Part shown: piece by piece, positions 48,476-61,500 of the stretch | Numbering within the stretch: the stretch's first letter is position 1 | Layout of the letters: the number at the start of each line of letters is the position of its first letter | Source of the DNA: Monarcha castaneiventris obscurior | Taxonomy: Eukaryota; Chordata; Aves; Passeriformes; Monarchidae | NCBI GenBank assembly: GCA_026261815.1 | Contig: JAMPIT010000481.1 | Coordinates: 1,426,001 to 1,490,000, forward strand | DNA: 64,000 nucleotides | Direction: 5' to 3' | Notes under the pieces: model-generated | The model's input: the letters and a program-made list of their open reading frames with translations, nothing else | Databases searched by the model: none | What the model was told of the DNA's origin: nothing | Program-made: the position numbers and the translations under genes

Positions 48476-48544
48476 GAGCGCGCGAGCCGCCGGCCGCGCT
48501 GCGCTCCAGCCGCCCCGCCCGGGCGGCCGCGGCTCATTCGGAGA

Positions 48545-49050
48545 ATGGCCGCGGCCACGGCGTGCGGCTCCCCGCCTCCCCGCCCGCCCCGCGAGCAGCC
48601 GCCGCCGCGCAAGCGGGGCGACTCTCGGCGGCGGCAGGCCGCCCTCTTCTTCCTCAACAACATCTCCCTGGACGGGCGGCCGCCCTGCCCGCCCGCCGAG
48701 AAGCCGCCGCTGCCCGCTGGCCCGGGTGACGGGGAGGAGGCGGCGGCGGAGCCGGCCGGAGCCCCCCCGCGCCTGCTGCCCCCGCCGCCCGTATGCCAGC
48801 CGCCGCCCGCCCTGCTGCTGCCCGGCGTGCCCGCGCTCGCCGCCGCCGGAGCCAAGGGGGATGCGGACCCCACCCGTGGGGGCATCTTCCTGCCGCAGCT
48901 GCTGCTGGGCGGCCCGCTGTGCCCGCCGCCCCCGGCCCCGCCCGCCCTGCCGGGGATGCTGGCGGCCCCCAAGCCGGGCGCCCCGGGGCTGCTGAGCCCC
49001 ACGCAGAGCGCGGCGGGCGGCGGCTTCGCGCTGGAGGCGCAGCGGCAGAG
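48545..49050 (+). CDS. CABLES2: CABLES2 coding exon 1
   Basis: A very GC-rich exon within the CpG island. It encodes MAAATACGSPPPRPP, a basic patch (RKRGDSRRR), ALFFLNNISLDGRPP and a Pro/Ala/Leu-rich region, then GLLSPTQSAAGGGF and EAQRQ. It ends in phase 2 at donor GTGAGT. The Pro/Ala-rich part appears longer than in human. Antisense open frames over it (up to 574 codons) are shadows of the base composition. Confidence 0.96.
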
Positions 49051-52000
49051 GTGAGTGAGGGGACGGGGCTCGCCGGGCCAGCCTCCACCCCCGCCCCCGG
49101 GGCGCTGACCCCGCGGGGCGTGGGAAGCGCCGGGACCCCCCGCGGCCCTGGGAAGAGCCGGACTTTCCCAGGGCCCTCGGCCGGCCGGCGGCTCCGGGAG
49201 GGGGGAGCGGGGCATGGGAAACGGGCGCCCCCGGGGAGAGCGGCCGTGGGAGGCGGCGCCGGCCCCGCGGCGGCCCCGGGAGGCAGCACCTGCCCCGGCG
49301 GCCCGGCCAGAGGTGCGCGGGGATCCGGCCGGGGAGCGCTGCGCGCTCGGCCCGCGCTGCCGCCGCCTCGGGCCCGGGGACGCGGAGGATGCCCCGGCCG
49401 GCGCAGCGGCGGATGACGGGCATCTGCGGAGGGCATCGCTCGCTGAGGCTCTGTCTGCAGGTCTGCGGTACCCTGAACCCTGCCTCCTGCTTTTCCCCAG
49501 CCCGGTTTCTGCATTTCTGTGTTTCCAGATGAAGCTGGCAGGGTCACTGCTAGGCAGGACGCTTCCTCCGTGCAGCGGCCACACTGCTGGTGTCGTTCCT
49601 TCTGCTCTCTGCTGCTTGTCTCTGCAACTGTGTATTAATGAATGCTTGTGCACAGGGAACTTGGAATCAGCCTCGGGGGAGGATGCTCTGGCCTTCAGAG
49701 AAGGATTACTATTGCATTTCCAAGGGACTTCTGTCAGGCTGAAAGTGTTGGTTTTCTAATCGACTGGAAGGCAGGCTCTTGCTCAGATCTTGGGGATTTG
49801 AGCTCTGAAAGAACTCTTTTCAGGCCGTTTCTTGCATAAACAGCCCTGTAAAGTGAGCTGGCCCTCTGAGCCTGCGGATAGGCAGCGGTGTCAAAGGCTT
49901 TAAGTCTCCGTGGTCTTTACTGTGGCTTCGAGAGCTTTGTTAGTGAGCTGAAATAGAGATGTTGTCAGTGCTTTAAAGCTGGGGAGTTTGCTAATGCAGT
50001 TGATGGGTATTTTCTTTCAGTGTGCATCTCACAGTGGAGATGTCCTGTGTATCCCCCAGCTTGGGGGTTCAGGTGAATTTGAAGAGGAGTAGGTGTTTGT
50101 CAGCAATGTGGGGGTCCTCATGTGTTGTTCCTCCTGGGGTGTTTTCCTTCTTGAACTGTTATTTACCACTCATTGCTTTTCTTGTCATGGAACACACCTT
50201 TCCCTCCTTGTTTGTTGGAGAAATTGAAGCTGGGGCTGTCAGCTGGGTGCCCTGTATGCACAGATTGTGCTGTTGTGTGCCGCTTGTTGAGCAGGAAAGC
50301 CTGGAGTGAGGGTGTTGGCTGTGGAACAGTTCCTTCCCAGCACTCCTGGTCTACAAAAGCCAGCACAGGAGGTGCTGTGTGATTTAATTTCACTGATTTA
50401 ATATTAATAGGCAAAGCTCTTGAGGGCAAGTTTTGCATCAAGAGTTTTTAAGCACAGTTCACTTTGTGGATGTGGCCTTCGTTGTGCCTGTGCGTACAGA
50501 GTTCTGGAACTGTGATCCTTCCCCTCCCCATGCCGAGTCAATAGGACACTAAGAAAATATTCCTAGGATCTTTTCATTTGATGTCCTTCCTGCCTCTTTC
50601 TTTGGCATCAGGTTTGAGCTGTTCCACTACAGTAATTTGAATCAATCTGGCTGAAAAGAATGATGAATCAGAAATAAAAGGTAGAGAGAAGTGCGAGGGG
50701 CAATCAAGGGAATCAAAAGGCTTCTGTCTGAGTAATGGCAAAACAAACCATGATTTTTTTGCTTGGAAGAGTTGGCTGGAAGGGTATATTGTATTGATCA
50801 GTTTGTGTACTGCTTTTAAGGGTGATTTGGAGTGAGAGTTCATCTGGTTTTCATCTTGAAAGAAAAAGAGCATCCGCTGAAGCATCAAACAGAAGATCCA
50901 CATGTTTACACAGATACACACTGTATCTGATAAAAGGCCAGTTTTGTGCTGCCTGTGGGGATGTGTTAGACCCAATGTATCTCATCCCAGTCACACTGGG
51001 CACGGGTGGGTTACATGGACAACTACAATTTCACTGTCAACTTACAAGATGAGGGACTTAGCACTTTCTTTTTCACAGGACAGTTTTCTGCTTTGGTCTG
51101 TGACAGAATATCTCTCCGTCCCCACTGAGCAGAGCCATCTCTTCTTGTTGCAAATACACGAGGAGTGATTCAGGGAATCACAGAAGGAATATCCTTCGGA
51201 CAGTGGTGCTTTTACTCCTTCCCCTTCTGTGTTGGGTGATCTGTTTTCAAAATAAGGTTCTGAAATCAACAGTTGCAAAATAGATCTTCTTTTATTGGGA
51301 GTCTGAGAATTATTTTGCCATACAGCGATGTTGCTATTCTAGATCATGAACTGCCTGCATCACGCAGAGGTACAGGCGAGTGAAGTTGGTGGAGGGAAGG
51401 GGGAGGTGGAATCTGCACTGCCATCCTGGACTTTTAATCCTCGGTGCCCACTTTTAGGCAGCTGTTCTTTTCAGAGTCCTTTCTGAGTCACTATCAAGAG
51501 CTGCTTTGAATTTTCCTCAGTGGAGCCTCCCATAAAGGCACCAGGAGCACTGGCTGCAGGATCTCCAGACTCACTCACTCTGTGTTCAGTGACCAGTCTT
51601 GTGCCATGTCCGGGGATTTCATCGTGCTGGGGCCTGCCCCAATCCATGGAGATATCTCTCTGCTATCAGTGTCTCTATCTACTGACAGTATCATTGGACG
51701 GAGTTTTGTTACAAAACTTGGTCTTGTTTGACTTGATTGAGAAGTTGCAAGAAGCTGATGAGAGCGGCCAGCGTGGCTCAGGGCAGGGCGTGGTGGCAGC
51801 TCTGCTCGAGTTGGGGGTTAGGTATTGGCAACAGGCAGGATGTGCAACACAGCCCAGGCAGCGAGAGATCTGCTCACCTGATGTAACCTGGCGTTCCCTG
51901 GAGTTCCTCCATAGCTGTCAGGTCCTTTAGGATGGAAGCTTAGCAGAGGTGGCACCATTCAAATCTTGATGCTCAGTTTCATGGTGCTGCTGTCTGAGCA

Positions 52001-55000
52001 TTATCAACTTTAACCTTCCACTTCCATTTTCCTAAGGAATCTTCAGCTTACAGGATCTTAAATTACAATGCTGTGTTATACCAGCTTGCCTGGTCTGCTT
52101 GCCATCCCTCTTCCCTTCTCCTCTTCCATCTTGCTCTGTTCTTTTGTTCTTTCAAAGAACGAGCCTCACAGAAAGCAGTGGAGGGAGGCAGCAAACAGGG
52201 AACAAATCGGCATTCACAGATTTTTAATGAATTTCTGCAGCTGGGTCTGAAACTGGCAGAGCTTTCTGGGGAAACAGATAGCAGAGAGCCCTGGAAATAG
52301 CCAGGTTATGAAAGCATGAAAAATGGAAACAACAGCCCTGAATGTCAATGCTTGTTGTGCATCTGAGGTTTCATTTATAGTGTAATGTAAAGCAGCTGGT
52401 TTTGCCATAATTTGCTGCGTTTTGCTGGGCCTAAGAATAAACACAGAGACTAAATTATTTGTGACTGATGCTTTAATGTCCTTGGAGTTCAGTGGTCAGG
52501 GAGCTGAACTGAGTGTTTGTGATAGCTCAGTCATTTCTGATTTATCAGCAAATTTAGGTCATTTTGAAAGTGGGAGTTTAAACAGTAGTTGATAACAGCA
52601 ACACTTTGGACCTACTCTGCTTTTAAGTGTTAATTGGATGCCAGATTGCTGACATAGGTGTGATCAGATTAGTTCCGTGGGTGGAACAGCAGAAATGCTT
52701 AGTCAGGATTTTATACTTATGGTGGTTAATGTGTTGTTTTGTCCTACTGTCATCTTAGCTGCTGTTGTCACTTCAAGAAATAGAAATATTTTTATAGAAA
52801 CTCCTCTGCTAATAAGCAGATATCGTTGAGATGGATGAAATAAAAAGTCTTAGTTTAAATTTCCAACCTAATTTGGAATAAGCTGGGCACATGGTGCTTT
52901 TCAGGAAGCAGCAAGCTCTGTCAGACGTGGCAAGCTTTGACCTTTCAGAGGTGAACAGTAGACGGGGATGTGCTGCTCGGGGCTGAGAATGAACACATTC
53001 TAAACCTGAACTTCATTTAAAAGTCAGCTGAAGTGTTAAGGCTGCAATCTCCTCCCCAGGTTGCTTCAGCAGATTTCTCTCATATTCTCGACTGCAGGTG
53101 AATTGCATGTTCCCAGTATTAAGTGTTTTATAGCTGCCTGTAGACATTCCCAGCCAGGTATATTAGGCAGAAGAAGTTGTATGCCTGGCAGGAAACCTGG
53201 AGATCAGAACATCCATGTCCTTGTATCCTGTGCACCTCTGTGAATGGGTCTGGGTCAGGCAGTCCGAGACACTTCCAACACCAGGGTTATTTGACCTCTT
53301 CAATTTAGACAGTCCAGAGGCTTTAAAGTACCTTTGCTCTCCACACAGGAGTAGTCTGTGCACAACTAACTGTACCTGCAGCTGATTTTTACCTGTGGAT
53401 GGATTCTGCAGCTTTTCAGAGTGATTGTGCAAGAGGCCTGGCAGCGGGTTTTGGGATGCTGTGGGTTTCGGGATGCTCTAGAAGCACTGTTTCCATGTTT
53501 TCCTTGCTTCCAGCTCACAGCTCCTCTCCACAGGAGGTGATGAGGGTGGTCGGAATGATGATGTCTTGCTTCAAGTCAAGGACTCATCAGCCAAGAAGGA
53601 AAATGCTACTAAATTATATATATATAAAAACCAGAATAACTTAATTTTGGGGATCCCATTCAGACCTCCAGTGAGCAAGTCCTGTAGGAGTGTTACAGTA
53701 TAGTATATTAAAAGTATTTATTTAGTTATATATAGCATATTAAATCCTGTGTTCTCCTGTTTTCCATCTGTCAACGAGTTAAAGCTGTGAGGCTGTCAGG
53801 CTGAGCGAGCTTGAAGATATTTTTGAGCCGCCTTTTGAAGGTTGTTCTGAAGGTTTCTGGCTCTGTAGTTGGAGTTTTAGAAATGCACAATGAAATTTGG
53901 GCTCTTTATGAGCACAAAGTATTGTTGATAGAGCAGGTGACAGCAAATGGAGGGTGCTCAGCTAAAGCCACGCAGTCAGCCCAGTTCTTCAGACAGAGCT
54001 CCAAATGCCTGACCTTTGGTTTACAGCTGTTGTGTATTTAACGTGCTGTAATTGGAATTCACCTGGAGTTACTGTAACCTACTGTAATAGGAATTCACCT
54101 ATTCCCTGAAAAGGTGTTAAATGAAGAACCTTCAGCTGGCCCTCTTTTTCACAAGACGTGCTATGTCCGTAAAACTCAAAGCTTGCTCTCAGCTGACGTC
54201 AGAGCTGGGCACCTGGCTCATTTTGGAGTCCCCCCAGCATGGGCTGAACTGCTGCTGGTCAGGGCTGCTTGCTCAACAGCATGGACAGATTTGCACTTGC
54301 TCTGTCGTGGTTGCTGCAATTTAAGCATAAACTTTTGCCCTGGTGGAGCTACAACCTCTTGACTGTGGGTAGAAGGGGATAACTGATGGAATGGGAAAAA
54401 CCAGGTGCCCATGAGAACACTGTGGGACCTCTCTAAACTTGCTTTGATTTGGTTTCCTCCAGTTGCCTGTTTTAATTTTCTCCTTTCCAGTTAAAAGCAT
54501 CTCTTTTTCTTTCCTTTTTTCTTCTTCCTGTTTTTTTTTTTTTAGCTCGGGAGTTTATTGTGCTGAAGGCTTTTATTTAGCAAGGCACATGATGAAATGA
54601 CAGCATCATCTCTCAGTGAAGTGCATGAATATTTCTAGCATAATGCCCACAGTGTCATCAAGGACGCACTTTGCATTTCACGTGCCTGTTTTGGTCAGCA
54701 GTTCAGTGCTGAGTAAGCAGAGCACAAAGCACAGGGGGCAACCAGGTTGGTGAGCTATAAACACCTCCAGAAACGGGGAGAAATTTGGAGAAATGCTGGT
54801 GGTGTCCTAGCCAGCACATCTAGTCTGCTCTGTGAGAAGCAGCAGGGATTTCAGAGTGAGCTTTAGGAGAGGGCCGTGGGCACAGCAAACCTTACATCTG
54901 GTTTGGTGGTTCTGTCGCAACAGCTGGGCTTTCACAATACTTACTGGAAGGCATTATTTTCTCCTTGCATTGTCTAAACACTGAGCACCAAAACAATGTG

Positions 55001-58000
55001 ATTTATGAAACTCAATGAATATAAAGCTCATTCTCTATTAGTCTTAATCATATGTGGTTGTGAATCAGCAATGAAGTAGCAGCTGCTGTGAAGATTATCT
55101 AATTTCTTTCCTTGTTAGTATTTAAAACTCTCCAGGTTTAGTGAGCTTCCCACTTACTCGGCCTCCACCTTCATTCAAATTATACTTCCTTTCTGTTCAT
55201 TCTCATCTGTTCCATAGGCTGTGTGACACATTCTTCCCCTGCATGTGGTTTTTAGTGGTGTTGGAGGAGTGCAGGATTTTCTCCTGGCTGTTTGGGACCA
55301 GCAGGAAAGCCCCTGGTGCCCTTTCAGTTTTGCAAACAAACCTTGAGTAGGAATACAAAGGTGAAGGAATTAGGCCTCATCCTGGGCTCTCACAGAGGGA
55401 CCTGCTCTGTAGCCTAAAAGTATTTTGAATGCTCATGTGGCTGATTTCAGCTTACCCTTTAAAATGACGATTACTGGATGAATAAGTTAAACTAGCCCTG
55501 CTGTGAGACTTGTATTTATTCTCTGGCAGTCTGGTACTTAAACAAATGTCAGAAAGAGCTCCTGGGATGGTGGCCTGCAATCCAAATGCACATCTGTGGT
55601 GCCATAAAACAGCGAGTAGCTGACTTTGAGAAGAAGGAGCACTGAGCTGTACACTTACTGTTGGTGATGCAAAGTGTCTTTCTTCTCTGCCATTCAAGGA
55701 ACATCTGAGCTGAAACCATCCACCCATGAAAATGGCCTGCTTGGTGTGGGGCACTTCATGGCACAGATCCTTTCTGAAGTCATTTGTTTTACCAAAGACA
55801 CAGTTTTGATGTGATTCAGTGTAAATGCAGTCTCTGGCTTCTTTTGGCTTTAATTACTGAGAACTTGTTGCTACCAGTGAGCTGTACTCAATCTGCTTTT
55901 GAGCAGGAAACTCATTAGTGTGAGCGCCGAGGGTGGTGAGGCACAGGGCACTGATAGCAGAACAGGGATGCTCCCACTCACACACTCCAGGATGCAAGCC
56001 TGAAATCAGTAATGTCTCCTGGGCTGCAGAAGAAATTGCAGCTGCTAAAAAGTAAGCTTAAAAACCAGGAGTAGCTTTCTTAATCCCCCAATGCCTGTAT
56101 TTTACCTAGTGAAGCCCAAGCACAGTTGATATCTGTTTATTGTCTTGCCCGTAAGGAATGAAAACAATACAGCTTAATCTTTAAAATATGTCTTGGAAAA
56201 ACAAAGCTGACAGGTATGTCTTCCTATTGTACACAGAATTTGGGATCTGGATTTCTTGTGCAAATTACCTTTGACAGTTGTTTCTAAGCTAGTACTTCCC
56301 AAAACCAATAAATGATTTTTTTTGTCCTTGTTGTATTAATAACTCAGCCTCTTGACAGATGTGATTATACTGAGGCCTGTAAAGGACATTACAAAGGGGC
56401 ATCACATTAAAATAAAACTCAAGTGAGAAATAGGAAACCAAAATCTATTAGGCCCTAATTTTACACAGTAATTAAAAATCCTTGACCTCCCCCATTCCAC
56501 TCATCTGTTAGCAGTACGGATGGCTAAAGAGCAACAGAGGATATCAGCCCTGCTGCTAATTTTAGCCCAGTGCCTGGGGTGTGTGTCTGTGTGTGCATGC
56601 AGCATCAGCAGGGCCATGGATGCAGCTCCACTGGAAACAAATCCACCCTGCCAGGCCCCTTGGAGGAGGGCTCGGGCCATGTCCAGCTTTGGCAGCATCT
56701 TTGAATGCTCCTGTCACAGGGCTCGGGGATCCTGGAGGTGATGAGAATAAGAGATCACAGCATAAATGAACTCGGGGTGCTGTGTTGGTGGGAACAGCTG
56801 AATGTTGGTTGAACTCTGGCTGTGTGGGGGGCTCAGAGTGCAGCCCTGTCCCTGAGGGGGATGGGGTTAATCAGCATGGGGGAGAATCACAGATGCTAGA
56901 AATTTCCAATTTCACCCTTCAGGAGGCCAGTTTGTCTGTTCACCGGCTGTGGCAGAAATGCAGGAACCAGAATGGCAAAATGGAGAGAAGCTTCAAAGTG
57001 GCCAAATGGCAGCTGCATGCAGGCTTAAGAAAGACCACTGGCCACTGTCAGACCCAGTATTGGGGGTTAAGGCCCAACATTAAAGGGTTAAAATGAGATT
57101 TGTGAGGGCTGTGTGTTGCAGAACCTGCAAGTGCAGAGTGTGGTCATGGGTGCCCAAAGGAGTGCCTTAGAGGACTGTGAGTGGCCCTGGAGTGCTCCCC
57201 TGTGAGTGGAGCAGGAGTGGATGAAGCCACATCTGACAGCACAGGGTCAGCATCTCTTGCATTCAGTATCTGGTAAAGAGGAGTCAACTTGCACACTTCC
57301 AACTGCAGCAACATCCCAAACCTTCACCCTTGTCCTCCTCAGTGTCTGCAGGTAGCCCAGTGTGGGTGGGAAGGGGGAAAACACTCTTGGCAAGCCATCA
57401 GAAAGGTCAGTGTTCTTTAATCTGGAGCAGTGACTTAACCAGCTTTCTCCTTTCCATTCATAAGACAGGACATGTAGGGATTACCAGTGCTATAGATAGA
57501 TTGCTCTTAGCTGTGTCCTGTCCTGCTGGGAACACTTAAGAGCTGTGTCAACCTCAGGGCTGGCGATCCCACTGCTGCTTGTCCAGTGTCCACCCTCTGC
57601 AAAGGGTTTCAGTGGGACTCTGGCAGGACCAGAAGAGGACAACTCTGAAGCTGGAAGCACTCAAAAATTGGGTTTCCTCAGTGGGAAATCCATCAGAAAG
57701 GATAAATGGATGGGCTGGCTGCCGCTTCCCAGGGCAGGAGTTGAAATGTAGCTCTGAAGATAATTTTTTGGGTTTTTTTCTGAACATGAGGGGTTTTTGT
57801 GGGCTTTTTTTTAAGTGCGTGTTTAGCTCGTCAGGGATTTGGCAGCGGTGTTGGATTGTGTGAGCCCATGTGTGCACATGGAGATAACGAGCCAAGGCGT
57901 AATCCAGAATTCCTCTACGTGATAGCCCCTTATCTCTGGGCATGTGCTGTGTGTGTTTTTGCTCTTGTTGGGTCCCCTCGAGGTGCTGGCTCTGTAAACA

Positions 58001-58549
58001 CAGTTGCTGTATTTAATGGTCTGGGAGTGTCCTGCTTTGGCCTTTATTGGCTTCTGAAATAAAAGGCTGGGAAGCACCCAAAAATGAGCGCCTGGTCAGG
58101 GACATACAAGCACGCAAACCCTCTATAGCTTGTCAGGGCAATGGCTGGTGCTGCCAAACAAGCACGTTTGAACTTTTCTGTTGGAATTACAGCCTGCTCC
58201 ATGGAACCCATAAACATTTTAATATTGGGTATTTCAATGTTTAATTGTCTTGTCACACATGGGTAAGGGTGTGCATGAGGTAACTCACAGCTTATGTAGA
58301 GACATTGGTATTCCTGGGATTTAGGTTGCTTTCGGCAACAAACACACTGTGTAAACAACTTAAAATCCTTAAAATTCTGTGGACCATAGCAAGAAGTGTT
58401 ATCCTAGGTGAAGCTGCTTAGCACAGGATAGATGACTTGACTTTTTTTTTGTCATCAAAGTTAGCAGTCACTGGAGTGACCCTGTGCGGCCTGTTGTGCA
58501 AGTGTGAGTTGGCTGTATGAGAAGAGCACTCAAAATAAAGGAAATAGAT

Positions 58550-58589
<40 letters not shown>

Positions 58590-61500
58590 ATATATTTAAG
58601 TGCAGACTATTCAAAAGGCGTCAAATTTTGCTGCATTTTCCAAGTACTGCACCAGTGAGTCTCTTGGACTGTGGTGAGGTTTGTAGGCCCAGATGTTGTC
58701 TTGGGCCTACAAACTGTTTCAGGTGCTCTGGATTAGTGCTGATTCTTTACATACACCCCGTTTTGAGATTTGAGGGAGAGTGGCTCAGCATCAGGGATTC
58801 CTCCAAGGTGACAGCTTCGCTGAGGGTAGAAATTATTTACAAGTGCAGCTAAAAATGAAGTTTCCTGTTGGCAGAGTGGGGATGAGTCATTGTGGTTCTG
58901 ACTCAAGGGGTGGGATTTTCCCTTCACTGCAGCAGGGTTTTACTTCCAGATCTGCTCTCAGTTCAGGTGTTCGTCACTCTTGTCCGTGTTACTGAGAAAA
59001 CAAGGGGGTATTCAGAAGGTGTAACACCCTGGATGAGTCTCCACTGTGGAGGCAGGAGTGAGGGGCAAGCCACGGCTCTCCCAATCCACCCTGTTATTCA
59101 CCCCTGCATCCTTTTACAGAACTATGTGCTTTTTTTGTACCAGTGCCCACTGGCATTAGCTGTGTTTTTCCTTTGCTTGCCATACACGGTGTCTTTCTGT
59201 CTCCATCCAGCCAGGTCTCCCCTGGGAGGGGAGGAAGACTGTGGATGTTAATAACTGCATTAAAGCCAGGAGGTTTGCAGTCACCTTCTCTTTTAATGAC
59301 AGGTTTTTTATTGCATTTTAGATGCCAGATTAGACTGGAGAACCATGTATATGTGAAAGTGTTAAACGTTCTATGCCATTCTTGCTGAAAAGCAGCAAAC
59401 CAGTAATAATTTTAAAACTGAAGTGCTGGTGGAGGGTGTTGGAGTTGTGCCAGGAATGTTCTCCAGTTGCACCTTAATGCCTGTGGATTTGTAGGAGGCA
59501 GTCTCTAGCAATACTGAAGGTGTTAGTCCTGTGGGAGGGTTTGCCTCCCTTGTGTTTGCAGAAAGGGACACTAATTTTTCATCCTCCTACCTGTTTGAGT
59601 TCTGAGCTTTACTTCCTTGTAAGAGTGCTTGAATGGTGCAGCTGACAGTGCTCTGCTGCAGTTTGAAGTTTGTTTCTATTTTTTTTGCCTGAAGCTGGTC
59701 TTGTCAGACCAGAGCCCTGCAACTTTTGTCTCACGTGCTGCTTCTGCGCTGACTTCCATGGCAGCATTGCCCATTTGTTGAGTCCCTGTGTCACTTGGGA
59801 AGAAAGCCTTGGACTTGAACACACATGCCTTGTGCTAAAAGTGTAGCACAATGCATCCATAAACAAAGGCAGAAAATATGGTCTCTGATAGTCGTAGTGT
59901 CAGTGTTTTGCTGGTGGAGTGCATTGTTCCTATGGAAATTGCAGTCAGAGTTGCACAATTCATTTGTAGATCTTTACCAACAAAGAAAGACTTGACTTGG
60001 ACAATAGTAATGTATCTTACTTTGGCAAAGTCTATTTTTTTTTTTGCTTGAACGTAATATCCTATTACTGTTACACTAACTCACGAGTCCTACTATTATT
60101 CTTGCATCTTCCATTCTGGGACTTCACATGGGTGCCAAATACTTTTCGCTTCCTCTAATAACCCTCTCTATTGTTTCTCAGAGAGATTTGTCAGTTTTAT
60201 TGAGCTGCAGTCACAGACTCTCAGTCTGCTGACTCCTGCAGCTGGAGACAGCTGTTCTGAATGGAGAATGCACACAGATGTTTGGTCATCATACAGATAT
60301 ACCTGTATGTGAACTTAAATTGATATAAAATGACTTATTCCCCTGCCTTGATAGGGGGATCTTTTTGTGACATTCTTGTCAGATTTTAAATGAGTATTTG
60401 GAAGCTTTTTAGGTGTTTAACTTACAGGTAGGCATTTTTCTGTGTGGCAGATAGTAAATGGTCTTGTTGATGAAGTTGGTGTAAATGTGTATTTCAAAGG
60501 TCCTAGAGGGGGAGACAAGTTCCTGGCCTTTTTAGGAATTTTAAACTCTTAGTTAAGCACTCTTGCAGCAAAACAAAAGTCAAGAAAACCTGCCATGTGT
60601 CCTAAGAGCTCGTAGATCTGTTGTAGTTCATCAACTCGGAGGCCATGAACTAATACTGTTCACTCTTCGTGGTGTTGTACATTTTGCAGAAGGCGTTTTA
60701 TCTCCCAGCGCTGCTCTCTAGACTTTTTAGAAGACATAGTGGAATATGCCAGTGTACGAAGGTACTTGTTTTCAAAAGCAGCATTAACCTCAACTCGTTG
60801 CATGCAGTCCTCTCCTCCCTCCACCCTCTTCCACGCCAATATCTGAGGTCCTGCATGCTAGTGCTGCCATCTGATCATACAACTGGCATGAATTTTTCAC
60901 AGAACACTTAACAGATTTGGGGGTTTTGTTTGTTTTTCTTTTTATCATTGCAGAACCAAGCATATATCTGGGTCTCCAAGACACAAAAGTTTGAAGAAGA
61001 TGCACTTCATCAAGAACATGAGGCAGTATGACACCAAGAACAGCAGGTAACATGGAGGTCGAGGTTCCCCCTGTACTTGTGTGCAATAGGAAGCAGCCTC
61101 CAGTTCCATGCAGTAAGACATTTAATACCAGTGGGAATTAGGGGATGCCCCTGGGGCCTTGTTAGTTTTATCCAGACTTCTATCAAAGGCAGTAGGTGCT
61201 CATATCTGCTACATTTGCAGCAATATACTCATGATTCTGCCACCCTACTCTGGGGAGGTTAAATCATTCTCTCTTTTCTTCTCTCACTTTTCTTATTTCT
61301 CTCACTTTCTTATCTCTGGCACAAAGAGAGGTCAGAGCTGAGGAGGATTTAAGGAGAATGACTTGGTTTAGCCAAATTCTTGGCTCATGGTTGCTGAGCA
61401 GAAGAGAAAGGCGAGGCTGCATTTGTTTATTATTAATGGAAGTGTGAGGTTTCATCTAAATGTAGAATATTATCTACATCTTCTCACAAGGTTTATGTAA

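Larger units (their letters stand above)
49051..60689. other. CABLES2: CABLES2 intron 1
   Basis: An 11.6-kb first intron. I see no coding exon, no CR1 copy and no RNA gene in it. It holds a (TG)17 run, a perfect 13-bp inverted repeat and a small direct repeat, listed separately. A 136-codon frame at 51520-51930 has no family match and no usable splice sites. The lack of recognisable CR1 over this length is mildly unusual next to the intergenic DNA. Confidence 0.7.

Noticed and set aside
47929..49653. A 574-codon open frame on the minus strand across the CABLES2 first exon, with collagen-like Gly-Asn-Pro repeats
   Set aside because: It is the antisense of the GC-rich CpG island and the 9-bp array. 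Stops are rare in such composition, and the opposite strand carries the well-supported CABLES2 exon.
51520..51930. A 136-codon frame in CABLES2 intron 1 ending in RSLEFLHS, superficially like the CABLES SLEFLED motif
   Set aside because: No acceptor or donor at the needed phase, similarity limited to five residues, and the true exon lies elsewhere.
52906..52951. Exon-like segment in CABLES2 intron 1 bounded by TGCTTTTCAG and GTGAAC
   Set aside because: It ends in the wrong phase to join exon 3 and does not encode the expected SQRCSL-FLED residues, which were found at 60690-60761 instead.
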